Source: Herbaspirillum frisingense GSF30
GTDB taxonomy: Bacteria; Pseudomonadota; Gammaproteobacteria; Burkholderiales; Burkholderiaceae_D
NCBI RefSeq assembly: GCF_000300975.2
Contig: NZ_AEEC02000019.1
Span: 1 to 64,000 of the forward strand
DNA length: 64,000 bases
Reading direction: 5' to 3'
Below are positions 27,485 through 35,789 of the stretch, piece by piece. The position numbers and the translations under genes were made by a program. How positions within the stretch are numbered: position 1 is the stretch's first letter; the number at the start of each line of letters is the position of its first letter. The notes below the pieces were generated by a model, which ran no database searches, had not been told where the DNA came from, and saw only the letters and a program-made list of their open reading frames with translations.

Positions 27485-28143
27485 GCCGCCTCCAGCGCCT
27501 GCAAGGACTTCAGCAGATGACGCACCGCCGCCGGGATCGGTGCGATCACCGGCACCGTGAATCGCCGTGCCAGGGCAATGGCCGCCTGGCCCAGCGGGCC
27601 GCCACCGATCACCACGGCCTGCGCGCCATCGATCTCCACGCATTCGCGCACGGCCTGGGCCAGGGCCTCTTCCAGTGCCTGCGGATCGGTCGCCAGCACA
27701 CGCGGATCGCCCGCCGTCAGGCGGATACCGGTATAGAGTCCACCTACCCCGGCCTGCACCGCCTTCTCGCCGATCACCCCGGCCAGTTCCGGCGTGACGG
27801 TGGCGATGCCGAAACGGCGACCGCCCTGGGCGGCCTCCAGCATCGAGGCTTCGCACAGGCCTGCCACCGGGCGTCCATCCAGCGCGCGCAGGCGTTCGAT
27901 ACCCGGATCACCGAAGGCGCTGATGATCGCGCCCACGCTATGCCGACCGGCCTCGCGCCAGTTGCGTTCCACCTCGGGCGCAGCCGCCGCCAGCTCGTCG
28001 GCATTGACGATCATCCCCGGCCCCTGCCCGGCACTGACGCCACTGATGCCATAAGCGGCCGGCAGCTCGGCGCGGGCGATGGCCACCATCATGTCGGTGG
28101 TGGCACGGGAAGCGTTGGGGTTGATCAGCAGGATATGCGGCAT
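27478..28143 (-). CDS. Asp/Glu/hydantoin racemase-family protein lacking both catalytic cysteines
   Basis: Protein of 221 residues with the aspartate/glutamate-hydantoin racemase fold pattern: HILLINPNAS start, AIISAFGDPGIERLRAL and AVVIGGGPLGQAA. Hydantoin and allantoin racemases use two Cys, one in an IACFGDPG-type motif and one in a GCAG-type motif. Here the corresponding residues appear to be Ala76 and Gly181. The remaining Cys97 and Cys168 are elsewhere. The frame is open to 28284, but the extension is Arg/Pro-rich, so I use ATG 28143. It starts 22 bases after the MFS transporter stop, so the two form an operon. A decarboxylase-like or binding role is possible; racemisation is doubtful. 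Confidence 0.82.
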   Translation of the reverse strand: MPHILLINPNASRATTDMMVAIARAELPAAYGISGVSAGQGPGMIVNADELAAAAPEVERNWREAGRHSVGAIISAFGDPGIERLRALDGRPVAGLCEASMLEAAQGGRRFGIATVTPELAGVIGEKAVQAGVGGLYTGIRLTAGDPRVLATDPQALEEALAQAVRECVEIDGAQAVVIGGGPLGQAAIALARRFTVPVIAPIPAAVRHLLKSLQALEAAA

Positions 28144-28165
28144 GCCAGTCTCGACAGAAAATGCA

Positions 28166-29614
28166 TCAGCTACGCGCGGCCACCGCCTGCACCGGCGCTT
28201 CGGGGGCGTCGTCCTGCAGCGGCGCATCGGGCGACTTGCCATAGGTTTCAGGAACGGTGCGCACGGCCAGCGTGAAGATGCCATACATGGCCGCGATCAT
28301 GCCGAACACGCCGGCCAGGCCGAAGGCGTCGAACAGGCGTCCGGCCACCAGCGGCATGAAGGCGCCGGCAGCGGTGCCGGTGGCCAGGATGAAGGCGGTG
28401 CCGAAGGCGCGCACCCGGGTGGGATAGAGTTCCGGCGCAAAGATCCAGATGGTGGTGTTGAGCAGCAGCACGAAGAACTGGAATACCGCACCGGCCGCCA
28501 GGATCAGCACGATGTTCTTGGCCAGGAAACCGATGGTCAGCGCCGCCAGGCAGGCGCCGATGGCGCCTGCCGTCAGCACGCGCTTGCGCGGCAGGTGGAA
28601 GCCGAAGGCCGAGGCCGCAATTGCACCCAGCAGGCTGCCGCTCTGCATCACCATGGTAAACAACAGGCTCTTGGACATGGTGTAACCCAGGCTCACCAGG
28701 ATGGTCGGCATGAGCGTCAACACCGAGATCTGCGCGCCATAGGTCATCCAGATGGCAATGCACAGTGGCAGCGTGCGGCGGGCCAGCGCCCCCTGGAAGA
28801 TTTCCATCGAGCGTACCTTCACCGGTGCCGCCTGCTCGCGCTTGCCATCATCGCTGATCCAGGCCTGGCCCTGCGGCGCCGGGCCGGACAGCTTGCCGCT
28901 GGCCAGGCGCGCCAGCACCTGATTGGCCTCGGCGATCTTGTGGCGCGACAGCAGGAAGCGCGGGGTCTCCGGGATGTAACGACGGTAGAAGGCCCCCAGC
29001 AGGGCCGGCAGCATCAGGCAGAAGAACAGCCAGCGCCAGCTGTTCTCGCCCGGGAACAGGGTGAAGACCAGCAAGCCGAAGGCCGGCGCCAGGAAGTTGC
29101 CCATGCCGCCGGCACCGACGTTGACCAGCCCCACCGCCGTACCACGGAACTTGCTGGAGCAGAACTCGGCCAGCATGGTGACCGCAATGGCGATCTCCCC
29201 GCCCAGGCCAAAGCCGACGATGGCGCGACCGATGGCCATGACCGTCAGGTCCGGTGCCAGCGCACAGATGCCCGCACCCAGCGTGAACAGCAGCAGATCC
29301 AGGCTCAGCATGACACGACGGCCATAGCGGTCCGCCACCAGCCCGGAGACGATGCGACCGATGGCCGCGCTGGCGAAGGTGATGGTATTGAGCAGGCCGA
29401 TATCGGTGGCGGACAGCCCCCACTGCTGCTTGAGCAGGGGACCGACCAGGCCGATGGCGTTCTGTTCGAAACTGTCGAACAGGCAACCAATCAGGATCAG
29501 GAAGATGATGGTGTGGTGCGAACGGGTCACGCCGATCTTGTCCAGCGCGCCGTCCAGCTCGGCTACGCGCGGCGAATTCGGGATGTCCGGCGACGAAAGT
29601 GTGGGTCCAGCCAT
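28166..29614 (-). CDS. MFS transporter, metabolite:H+ symporter type
   Basis: Major facilitator with 12 predicted membrane segments, 482 residues. The MFS signature DRYGRRVMLSLDLLLF follows TM2, and the second conserved motif PETPRFLLSRHKIAEANQVL lies after TM6, as in sugar- and organic-acid porters. GAGGAG is 6 bases before the ATG at 29614; the extension to 29785 crosses promoter-like DNA. It is co-transcribed with the racemase-like gene. The nearby RpiR regulator and three palindromes in the upstream region suggest shared control. The substrate is probably a small organic or amino-acid-like compound. Confidence 0.9.
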   Translation of the reverse strand: MAGPTLSSPDIPNSPRVAELDGALDKIGVTRSHHTIIFLILIGCLFDSFEQNAIGLVGPLLKQQWGLSATDIGLLNTITFASAAIGRIVSGLVADRYGRRVMLSLDLLLFTLGAGICALAPDLTVMAIGRAIVGFGLGGEIAIAVTMLAEFCSSKFRGTAVGLVNVGAGGMGNFLAPAFGLLVFTLFPGENSWRWLFFCLMLPALLGAFYRRYIPETPRFLLSRHKIAEANQVLARLASGKLSGPAPQGQAWISDDGKREQAAPVKVRSMEIFQGALARRTLPLCIAIWMTYGAQISVLTLMPTILVSLGYTMSKSLLFTMVMQSGSLLGAIAASAFGFHLPRKRVLTAGAIGACLAALTIGFLAKNIVLILAAGAVFQFFVLLLNTTIWIFAPELYPTRVRAFGTAFILATGTAAGAFMPLVAGRLFDAFGLAGVFGMIAAMYGIFTLAVRTVPETYGKSPDAPLQDDAPEAPVQAVAARS

Positions 29615-29768
29615 GGTCTGCTCCTCGTGCGTAGGGATGGCAAATGAATGCTGCTCGGTCTGCGGTCGAATCAAGGCTGTGGAACCACGGGTACTGCATG
29701 TCACCGTTTGGATACTGTAGTCCAGCATGCCCGCAAATGGAAGTTTGATTTCAATAAATAGTATTTTA

Positions 29769-29784
29769 TGAAATTTAAATTTCA
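29769..29784. promoter_or_regulatory. perfect 16-base palindrome, candidate RpiR operator 1
   Basis: TGAAATTTAAATTTCA is a perfect palindrome about 155 bases upstream of the MFS start, next to AT-rich promoter-like sequence. Confidence 0.65.
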
Positions 29785-29831
29785 CTCACGCCAGGCTATT
29801 AGCAATCTGCATGCCAGCAATGCTGAATGTA

Positions 29832-29847
29832 TGAAATCCAGCTTTCA
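29832..29847. promoter_or_regulatory. candidate RpiR operator 2
   Basis: TGAAATCCAGCTTTCA has perfect five-base arms (TGAAA/TTTCA) with the same spacing as operator 1, 63 bases away start to start, close to six helical turns. Confidence 0.55.
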
Positions 29848-30048
29848 GGAACATCGGCGTAGCCGACAAAGCCGCCAGGAGTGGGGATGTCGGAAGAGAT
29901 AGGAAGCCAGGCCGCCCGTTGGCGGCACCCTTTCAGGTGTGCCATCGGGTGCGCCCCGCCGGGGCAGCGACAGGCGGCGCGACAGTCACCGCGCACCGTA
30001 CCAGTGCGGCACCCGCATGAAAACAGGGAGTCAAGCCGGTGGATTCCC

Positions 30049-30064
30049 TGAAATCACTATTTCG
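30049..30064. promoter_or_regulatory. candidate RpiR operator 3
   Basis: TGAAATCACTATTTCG matches the same pattern with one arm mismatch, 17 bases beyond the RpiR stop codon on the side of the MFS promoter. Confidence 0.4.
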
Positions 30065-30081
30065 AACCGGCAAGCCGGGGA

Positions 30082-30930
30082 TTACTCGAAATCCCCCAGC
30101 TCCTCATGCTCCTGCTCCACCGCCGCCAGCCGCTTGCGCCCGGCGGCACCGCTGGCGTCGATGACCAGGGTGGCCAGCAGGTCGCACAAGGCCATCACGC
30201 CGACATGGTTGTCCAGCGGGCCGGGACCGCGACACTGGGCCTGCAGCGACCAGCGGGCCTGGGTGCAATCCGGCGAGGCATGGTCGCTGATGTAGAGGAT
30301 AGGGGCAGCGGCGCGCACGGCCGCCTGCAGCAGGCGGTCCATCTGGCTGGTCTGCCGACGGGTACCGAAGACGATGACGCAATCGCGCTCGGACAGGCCG
30401 GCGGTGTATTCGGCCAGGGTCTCGCCGGGACCGGGGATGACCGTCACCCGCGGCAGCACCTGGATGATCTGCCAGCGCAGGTACAGCGCAAAGGCCTGGC
30501 TGCTGCGGCTGCCGAAGATCAGCACCTGCGGGGCGCCGACGATGGCGCGGGCGATCTCGGCCATGGTGGCGTCGGACAGGCGCTCGAAGGTGGCTGCCAG
30601 ATTGGCCTGCGACTGCTGGAAGTGCGCCGTCACCGAGCGCACCTGGCGTGCCGCACCGGCACTGCTGCCGTGGAACAGGGGCGAGCCGACTTCCTGCTCT
30701 TCGCGCACGTGACGGCGGGCTTCTTCGTAGCTGTCATAGCCGATACGACGGATGAACCGGCTCACCGTGGAGGGCGACACGCCGGCCAGCTGCGCCAGCT
30801 CGTTGCCGGCGTAGCTGGCCAGTTCACCCGGGAATTCCAGCAGGAAGTCCGCCAGCAGGCGCTCGGTGCTCGACAACTCGTCCAGCTTGCTGCGCACCCG
30901 GCGCACGAAGGATTCGGAAGAAGGTCTCAT
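30082..30930 (-). CDS. RpiR/MurR-family transcriptional regulator
   Basis: Regulator of 282 residues. The N-terminal HTH_6 domain (1-77; ELAQLAGVSPSTVSRFIRRIGYDSYEEARRHV) is followed by a C-terminal SIS domain (about 115-250; VLIFGSRSSQAFALYLRWQI ... DCVIVFGTRRQTSQMDRL) that binds phosphosugars or related ligands in the family. It lies upstream of the MFS/racemase operon on the same strand, and the 467-base gap between them contains repeated palindromes. It is likely the local regulator. Confidence 0.92.
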   Translation of the reverse strand: MRPSSESFVRRVRSKLDELSSTERLLADFLLEFPGELASYAGNELAQLAGVSPSTVSRFIRRIGYDSYEEARRHVREEQEVGSPLFHGSSAGAARQVRSVTAHFQQSQANLAATFERLSDATMAEIARAIVGAPQVLIFGSRSSQAFALYLRWQIIQVLPRVTVIPGPGETLAEYTAGLSERDCVIVFGTRRQTSQMDRLLQAAVRAAAPILYISDHASPDCTQARWSLQAQCRGPGPLDNHVGVMALCDLLATLVIDASGAAGRKRLAAVEQEHEELGDFE

Positions 30931-31011
30931 GGTGGCGCGGGCCGGGCCCGCTGCGGTGCTATCAGGATCGCCGCATTGTATAGCAGCTATCGCGACACGA
31001 AAGGCCGCAGT

Positions 31012-32274
31012 TCAACCAAACTTGCGCGCCGCGTCGATGGCCAGGCCACTGCCGATGCTGCCGAACAGGTCACCTTCCACATGGCGTGCCTTGGGCGCCA
31101 GTGCCGCGATGCGTTCGCGCAGCAGGCGCACGCCGCTGGAGCCACCGGTGAAGAACACGCTGTCGATATCGTCGGCGCGCAGGCCGGCCTGCTTCAAGAG
31201 CGCCAGCACGGTCTGCTCCACCGTCTGCACCAGGTGGTCGACGGCGGCATCGAAATCGCTGCGCTGCAATTGCAGCTGCTCTGGATTGCGCAGGCGCTCC
31301 AGGTCCAGCACGGTCTGCTCCGCCGAGGACAGCGCGATCTTGCCGGCTTCCACCTGCAGGGCCAGCCAGTGGCCGCAGCGCTGCTCCACCACATCGAGCA
31401 GGCGGGAGAAGCGCTCGCGGTCGGCCACCTCGCGCCCCACGTCCTGCAATTGCTGCCAGGCCTTGCGGGTGTAGAGCTGGTTGATGGTGTGCCAGGTGGC
31501 CAGGTTGAAGTAATAGCTGGAGGGGATCTCGGCATTGCCCTGCAGGCGGCCGCCCAGGCCGAGCAGCGGCATGACGCAGGCCAGGCTGAAATACTTGTCG
31601 AAGTCGGTGCCGCCGATGTGCACGCCGCCATTGGCCAGGATGTCATCACGGCGCTCGCTGCGCTGCGCCCGCTGCGGCGACAGGCGTACCAGCGAAAAGT
31701 CGGAGGTACCCCCGCCGATGTCGACGATCAGGACCAGCTCTTCCCGGTCGATGCGCGACTCGTAGTCGAAGGCGGCGGCGATCGGTTCGAACTGGAAGGC
31801 GATGTCCTTGAAACCGACGTCACGCGCGATCTCTTCCAGCGTATCCTGCGCCAGCTGGTCGGCAGCCGCATCGTCGTCCACGAAATGCACCGGACGACCC
31901 AGCACCACGCTGGAGAACGAGGTGCCGGCGGCCCGCTGGGCGCGCTGCTTCAATTCACCGATGAACTGCGACAGCAGGCCGCGATACGGCAGCGCCCGGC
32001 CGCCGACCTCGGTCTGACCATCAATGGCACCGGAGCCCAGCAGGCTCTTGAGCGAGCGCATCAGGCGGCCTTCATAGCCCGCCAGGTATTCACCCAGTCC
32101 GGCGCGACCATAGCTGAAGCTGTTCTCGTCGGCGTTGAAGAACACGACCGATGGCAGCGTCGCACGGCCTTCTTCCAGCGGCAGCAGCAGGGAATCCCCG
32201 GCATCCGGGCGCAGCCAGCCGACGGTGGAATTGGAGGTGCCGAAATCCACACCGCACGCGTTCGCCATCGCCAT
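31012..32274 (-). CDS. yegD: Hsp70-family protein YegD-like
   Basis: Actin-fold Hsp70-like ATPase of 420 residues without the usual substrate-binding domain. The phosphate-1 motif GVDFGTSNSTVG is at 8-19, the phosphate-2 motif VDIGGGTSDFSLVRL about 200-215, and the adenosine motif FFTGGSSGVRLLRE near 370. Length and architecture match YegD. AAGGAG lies 6-7 bases before the ATG at 32274. It is a single-gene unit; the chaperone-like role is not established. Confidence 0.9.
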   Translation of the reverse strand: MAMANACGVDFGTSNSTVGWLRPDAGDSLLLPLEEGRATLPSVVFFNADENSFSYGRAGLGEYLAGYEGRLMRSLKSLLGSGAIDGQTEVGGRALPYRGLLSQFIGELKQRAQRAAGTSFSSVVLGRPVHFVDDDAAADQLAQDTLEEIARDVGFKDIAFQFEPIAAAFDYESRIDREELVLIVDIGGGTSDFSLVRLSPQRAQRSERRDDILANGGVHIGGTDFDKYFSLACVMPLLGLGGRLQGNAEIPSSYYFNLATWHTINQLYTRKAWQQLQDVGREVADRERFSRLLDVVEQRCGHWLALQVEAGKIALSSAEQTVLDLERLRNPEQLQLQRSDFDAAVDHLVQTVEQTVLALLKQAGLRADDIDSVFFTGGSSGVRLLRERIAALAPKARHVEGDLFGSIGSGLAIDAARKFG

Positions 32275-32406
32275 CGATCACTCCTTGTTTTTTCGGCCGG
32301 CAATCATATAGAAAAGCACCGTGCTTGTCTGCACGGATGTCCGGCAGCGTTTGAAGCAAGCAACATGCCGTGCGCATTTCCTTGCCGTGGCGACAATGTC
32401 AGGACG

Positions 32407-32446
32407 ACAAAAGGCGCCGGGCGGCATGTCTGCCGTCCCGGCGCCT
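32407..32446 (-). terminator. Rho-independent terminator of the SDR gene
   Basis: A long GC stem (AAGGCGCCGGG pairing with CCCGGCGCCTT, extended by CGGCA/TGCCG) ends in TTTT on the minus strand, 37 bases beyond the SDR stop. Confidence 0.8.
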
Positions 32447-32482
32447 TCTATGGCAGCGGATCGCCTGAGGCCTGTGGAAAAC

Positions 32483-33229
32483 TTAGAATTCCTGGGCCAC
32501 CGGACGCAGCACCACTTCACTGATGTCCACATTCTCCGGCTGCTCGATGGCATAGGCGATGGCACGGGCCACCGAATCGGCGGGAATCTGGTTGGCTTCG
32601 TACCAGGCTTGCACGGCGGCCGAGGTTTCCTGGTCGCTGCTATGCGTCTTCAGTTCGGAATCCACCGCCCCCGGGGAAATGATGGTGGTGCGCACGCCCT
32701 CCGGTGCTTCGGTACGCAGGCCCTCGGAAAGTGCACGCACGGCAAATTTGGTGGCGCTATACACGGTTCCCATACCGGCGAAGACCTTGATCCCGGCCAC
32801 CGAGGCCACATTGATGATGTGACCCGAGCCCTGGGCGGAGAAACGCGGCAGTGCAGCGGCCACGCCGTAGAGCACACCCTTGATGTTGACGTCGATCATG
32901 CGGTCCCATTCCTCGACCTTGAGCTTGGCAATGGGTGCCAGCGGCATGATGCCGGCATTGTTGACCAGCACATCGATGCGGCCGAAGTGCTGCACGCCCT
33001 GCGCCACCAGCGCTTCCACATCGGCGCGGCGGGCGACGTCGGTGGTCACCGCAATGGCCTCGCCACCGGCGGCGGTGATGTCGGCCACCAATTTCTGCAG
33101 GCGCTCGGTGCGACGCGCGCCCAGTACCAGCCGTGCGCCCAGGGAGGCCAGATGGCGCGCCGTGGTTTCGCCCAATCCACTGCTGGCGCCGGTGATGACG
33201 ATGACCTTGTTCTTGATGTTGTTGCTCAT
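32483..33229 (-). CDS. short-chain dehydrogenase/reductase
   Basis: Classical SDR of 248 residues. TGASSGLG at 13-20 binds NAD(P), NNAG at 90-93 stabilises the fold, and the catalytic residues are Ser143, Tyr157 and Lys161 in YSATK. It resembles YdfG-like oxidoreductases; the substrate is unknown. AAGGG lies 7 bases before the ATG. It is divergent from a LysR gene that is the natural candidate regulator. Confidence 0.93.
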   Translation of the reverse strand: MSNNIKNKVIVITGASSGLGETTARHLASLGARLVLGARRTERLQKLVADITAAGGEAIAVTTDVARRADVEALVAQGVQHFGRIDVLVNNAGIMPLAPIAKLKVEEWDRMIDVNIKGVLYGVAAALPRFSAQGSGHIINVASVAGIKVFAGMGTVYSATKFAVRALSEGLRTEAPEGVRTTIISPGAVDSELKTHSSDQETSAAVQAWYEANQIPADSVARAIAYAIEQPENVDISEVVLRPVAQEF

Positions 33230-33281
33230 GATGAATCCCTTTCCATGGATAGTGTGAATGCCTGCCTATGTGTGTTGCTGA

Positions 33282-33317
33282 TGCTGTCGGTGCTGCGGAT
33301 GCTGTGGTTGCTGCGGT
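33282..33317. repeat. four imperfect 9-base tandem units
   Basis: TGCTGTCGG, TGCTGCGGA, TGCTGTGGT and TGCTGCGGT follow one another in the leader between the SDR and LysR genes. I see no coding role. Confidence 0.7.
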
Positions 33318-33387
33318 TACTGCATATCGATGGAAGGATTATGGTCACGGCGACTATGCCAAACAATGGAAATGATAAGATTACAGA

Positions 33388-33404
33388 ATTCCAATTCAAG
33401 GAAT
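33388..33404. promoter_or_regulatory. LysR-type box overlapping the LysR ribosome site
   Basis: ATTCC-N7-GGAAT is an inverted repeat fitting the LysR T-N11-A rule. Its right arm overlaps the AAGGAA ribosome site of the lysR gene, which suggests autoregulation. Confidence 0.5.
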
Positions 33405-33408
33405 CATC

Positions 33409-34299
33409 ATGCTCAACCGACTGGAGATGCTGCGTATCTTCTGTGCAGCCGCCGACGCCGGCAGCTTCAAGGATGCCGCCATCCATCTCGGCATTTCGCC
33501 GCAGGCGGTCACCCGCGCGATCCAGGAGCTGGAGCGGCTGCAAGGCGAGATGCTGTTCCACCGCAACACCCGCCAGGTGCGCATCACCAGCTTCGGCGAA
33601 CAACTGGCCGAACGCGCCCGCACCAGCCTGCAGCAGCTTGATGGCCTGTTCGCCCCGGATCCGGCCAGCCCGCCGGACGACATGAGTGGCGTGGTGCGAC
33701 TGGCCGCACCCTCGGCACTGGGGCGCAGTCGCCTGTTGCCCATCGTGGAAAGGCTGGCCAACGCCCATCCCGGCCTGCGCTTCGACCTGCGCCTGACCGA
33801 CCAGCGCGCCGACGTGGTCGGAGAAAAGATCGACATCGGCATACGCGTGGGGGCGTTGCGCGACAACCGCTTCGTGGTGCGCCGGCTGGGCAAGACCCGC
33901 TTTCATGTCGTGGCCACCCCGCGCTTCCTGCGCCGCCACGGCACCCCCGCCGGGCTGGAAGACCTGCCCGCCCTGCCCTGTACCGGCATTCTCGATCGCG
34001 ACACCGGCCGGCTGTGGCCATGGATGTTTGCCGGGGATCGCCAGATGAACGCCGACCATGCGCGCTTCGTCTGCGATGACTCGGAAGCGGAATACCTGCT
34101 GGTCAGGGATGGCATGGCCATCGGTCAGATTGCTGGCTTCCTGTGCGATGACGATATCGCCGCCGGACGCCTGGTGCCGGTACTGGGGGAACATGAACCG
34201 GAACCCTGGGATACCTATCTGTACCGCCCGCAGCGCGGCCCGGTGCCGCCACGGCTGCGCCTGGTGTTCGATACGCTGGTACAGGAGCTGTCCGACTGA
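33409..34299 (+). CDS. LysR-family transcriptional regulator
   Basis: LysR regulator of 296 residues. The N-terminal HTH (1-60; MLRIFCAAADAGSFKDAAIHLGISPQAVTRAIQELE) is followed by a substrate-binding domain (about 90-290). AAGGAA precedes the ATG. It is divergent from the SDR gene and 179 bases away, the classic arrangement for control of the neighbour. The stop codon lies in a tandem repeat. Confidence 0.93.
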   Translation: MLNRLEMLRIFCAAADAGSFKDAAIHLGISPQAVTRAIQELERLQGEMLFHRNTRQVRITSFGEQLAERARTSLQQLDGLFAPDPASPPDDMSGVVRLAAPSALGRSRLLPIVERLANAHPGLRFDLRLTDQRADVVGEKIDIGIRVGALRDNRFVVRRLGKTRFHVVATPRFLRRHGTPAGLEDLPALPCTGILDRDTGRLWPWMFAGDRQMNADHARFVCDDSEAEYLLVRDGMAIGQIAGFLCDDDIAAGRLVPVLGEHEPEPWDTYLYRPQRGPVPPRLRLVFDTLVQELSD

Positions 34300-34318
34300 G
34301 GAACTGAGGAACTGAGGG
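34295..34318. repeat. triple 8-base tandem repeat at the LysR stop
   Basis: ACTGAGGA, ACTGAGGA and ACTGAGGG are contiguous. The first contains the stop codon and, because the unit is 8 bases, the three TGA triplets close all three frames. Confidence 0.85.
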
Positions 34319-34339
34319 CTGGGGGAGTGATCTGCTCCG

Positions 34340-35083
34340 CTACCAGCGGCAGTCGTGGTCCATCAGGACTTCGGCGCTGCCCGGTTCCTGCAGGTCGAAG
34401 TTGACCGGCATGTTGACCAGGAAGAAGCCGGCACTGCCGTCGGCCAGGCGCGCCCCGGTCAGCAGCAAGGACTGCGAGGCCATGTTGGCGGCTGCATAGG
34501 CGCTGCCGGCGGCGGCCAGCCGGAAGGGATCATCCTGCTGCAGCGCATCGGCAGGCAGACGCATGACCCAATAACGATGGCCCTCGAAATGCCAGGGCAG
34601 CCACTGCTTCAACGGATCGTCGCGATGCCCGGCCAGGCTGACGGCAACGTCGCGCCGCATGCAGTCCATGTGCAGATGCAGGTGCAATTGCGAACGCGCG
34701 GCGGCGGAGTTGATTTCCACGCCCAATTGCTCATCTTCCAGCGGGCGCCCCAGCTTCTGCGCCACGCGCCACCGCTGTTCCCAGGCATAGGCCCAGTAGC
34801 GGGGCGCATCCTCCCTTAACAGTTCCGGACTTTCGATACCGGTCAGGCGCCGGGTCGGCATCAGCAGGTACTGGGCCGGACCCACCAGATCCTTGAGGAT
34901 CACGAAGCCGCGTTGCAGGTCCACCATGGCGCAGGGCTGCGGCTGTTCCCGCCCCTGCATGGATGGCACACATTGCTGGCTGGTGATTTCCCACAGCTTG
35001 TGGGGATCGGCGGCTGCGGTGGCGGACGGGCTGCACAGGAGCATGAGAGGGCAGATCAGGAGCAGGCAAGAGAATGGTCGCAT
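34340..35083 (-). CDS. cdh: CDP-diacylglycerol diphosphatase
   Basis: Exported CDP-diacylglycerol pyrophosphatase of 247 residues, which releases CMP and phosphatidate from CDP-diacylglycerol. It has a signal peptide (about 1-24) and the family landmarks LWEITSQQCVP, PCAMVDLQRGFVILKDLVGPAQYLLMPTRRLTGIESPELL, YWAYAWEQR and the HIT-like SQLHLHLHMDC. An upstream ATG at 35092 is in frame, but GGGA sits 9 bases before the ATG at 35083. It is monocistronic, convergent with the LysR gene and divergent from lrp. Confidence 0.9.
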   Translation of the reverse strand: MRPFSCLLLICPLMLLCSPSATAAADPHKLWEITSQQCVPSMQGREQPQPCAMVDLQRGFVILKDLVGPAQYLLMPTRRLTGIESPELLREDAPRYWAYAWEQRWRVAQKLGRPLEDEQLGVEINSAAARSQLHLHLHMDCMRRDVAVSLAGHRDDPLKQWLPWHFEGHRYWVMRLPADALQQDDPFRLAAAGSAYAAANMASQSLLLTGARLADGSAGFFLVNMPVNFDLQEPGSAEVLMDHDCRW

Positions 35084-35294
35084 CGATGTCATTCCCGGCA
35101 GTAGGGCCGCGGCGGCCCGGTTGCAGTGGGTGGCAGGCTGCGTAGATTAACACCTCGGCATGTCGGCACCATGACAGCGACCATGGCAGGTATGTGGGCC
35201 GGCTCCTCACCCATCTCATCCTGGACTACACTGACGCTCTGTAGCGCCATTTCGTCATTGTGTCGTATCCATCAACAGGACAGGAGAACCGGAA

Positions 35295-35759
35295 ATGATC
35301 AGGCTGGACCACCTCGACAACATCGACCGGCAACTGCTCTCCATCCTGCAACTGAATGCCCGGGAACCGGTGGCCGAGATTGCCCGCCGTCTGGGCGTGG
35401 CGCGCACCACCGTGATTGCACGCATCGCCCGGCTGGAGCAGGCCGGCGTGATCGGCGGCTATACCCTCAAGCTCGGGAACGACGTGGTCGATCCCAGTCT
35501 GCAGGCCTATGTGGGCGTCACGGTGCAGCCGCGCGCCGGGCGCGATGTGGTCCGCCGCTTCGGGCGCATCGCCGAGGTCCAGCAATTGTGTGCCGTCAGC
35601 GGCGAGTTCGATTACGTCGCCTGGCTGCGCGTGAGCACTCCCGAACAACTGGACAAGATCCTTGACCAGATCGGCGAGATGGAAGGCGTCATCAAGACCA
35701 CGACCTCGGTGGTGCTGGCGCGCAAGATCGACCGGGGCGATGTGGCCAAGACCCGCTGA
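35295..35759 (+). CDS. Lrp/AsnC-family transcriptional regulator
   Basis: Feast/famine regulator of 154 residues. The N-terminal HTH (about 5-60; LDNIDRQLLSILQLNAREPVAEIARRLGVARTTVIARIARLEQ) is followed by a RAM ligand-binding domain (65-145). AGGAG lies upstream of the ATG. It precedes, on the same strand, a saccharopine-dehydrogenase-like gene, with direct repeats in between. An amino acid such as lysine may be the effector (inference). Confidence 0.93.
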   Translation: MIRLDHLDNIDRQLLSILQLNAREPVAEIARRLGVARTTVIARIARLEQAGVIGGYTLKLGNDVVDPSLQAYVGVTVQPRAGRDVVRRFGRIAEVQQLCAVSGEFDYVAWLRVSTPEQLDKILDQIGEMEGVIKTTTSVVLARKIDRGDVAKTR

Positions 35760-35789
35760 CGCTACATAGTGACTAATTGACGCTACATA
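35757..35789. promoter_or_regulatory. direct repeats, candidate Lrp-type binding sites
   Basis: TGACGCTACATA occurs at 35757-35768 and again at 35778-35789, 21 bases apart start to start (two helical turns). The first overlaps the lrp stop codon. A related TGACGGCTACCTAG is at 35839-35852, and TGACGCT also occurs upstream of lrp at 35232-35238. Confidence 0.55.

Larger units (their letters stand above)
29615..30081. other. 467-base intergenic region upstream of the MFS/racemase operon
   Basis: No gene supported. It is AT-richer than its surroundings near 29740-29790 and holds three copies of a TGAAA-N6-TTTCA-like palindrome, listed separately, plus a lone TGAAAT half-site on the minus strand near 29747-29755. 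Confidence 0.6.

Noticed and set aside
30106-32523. Long plus-strand open frame across rpiR and yegD
   Set aside because: Crosses two real minus-strand genes and has low-complexity composition.
33247-33408. Possible Leu-rich leader peptide starting [14 protein letters not shown] upstream of lysR
   Set aside because: The Leu-rich stretch comes from the 9-base repeats; no ribosome site and it runs out of frame into lysR.
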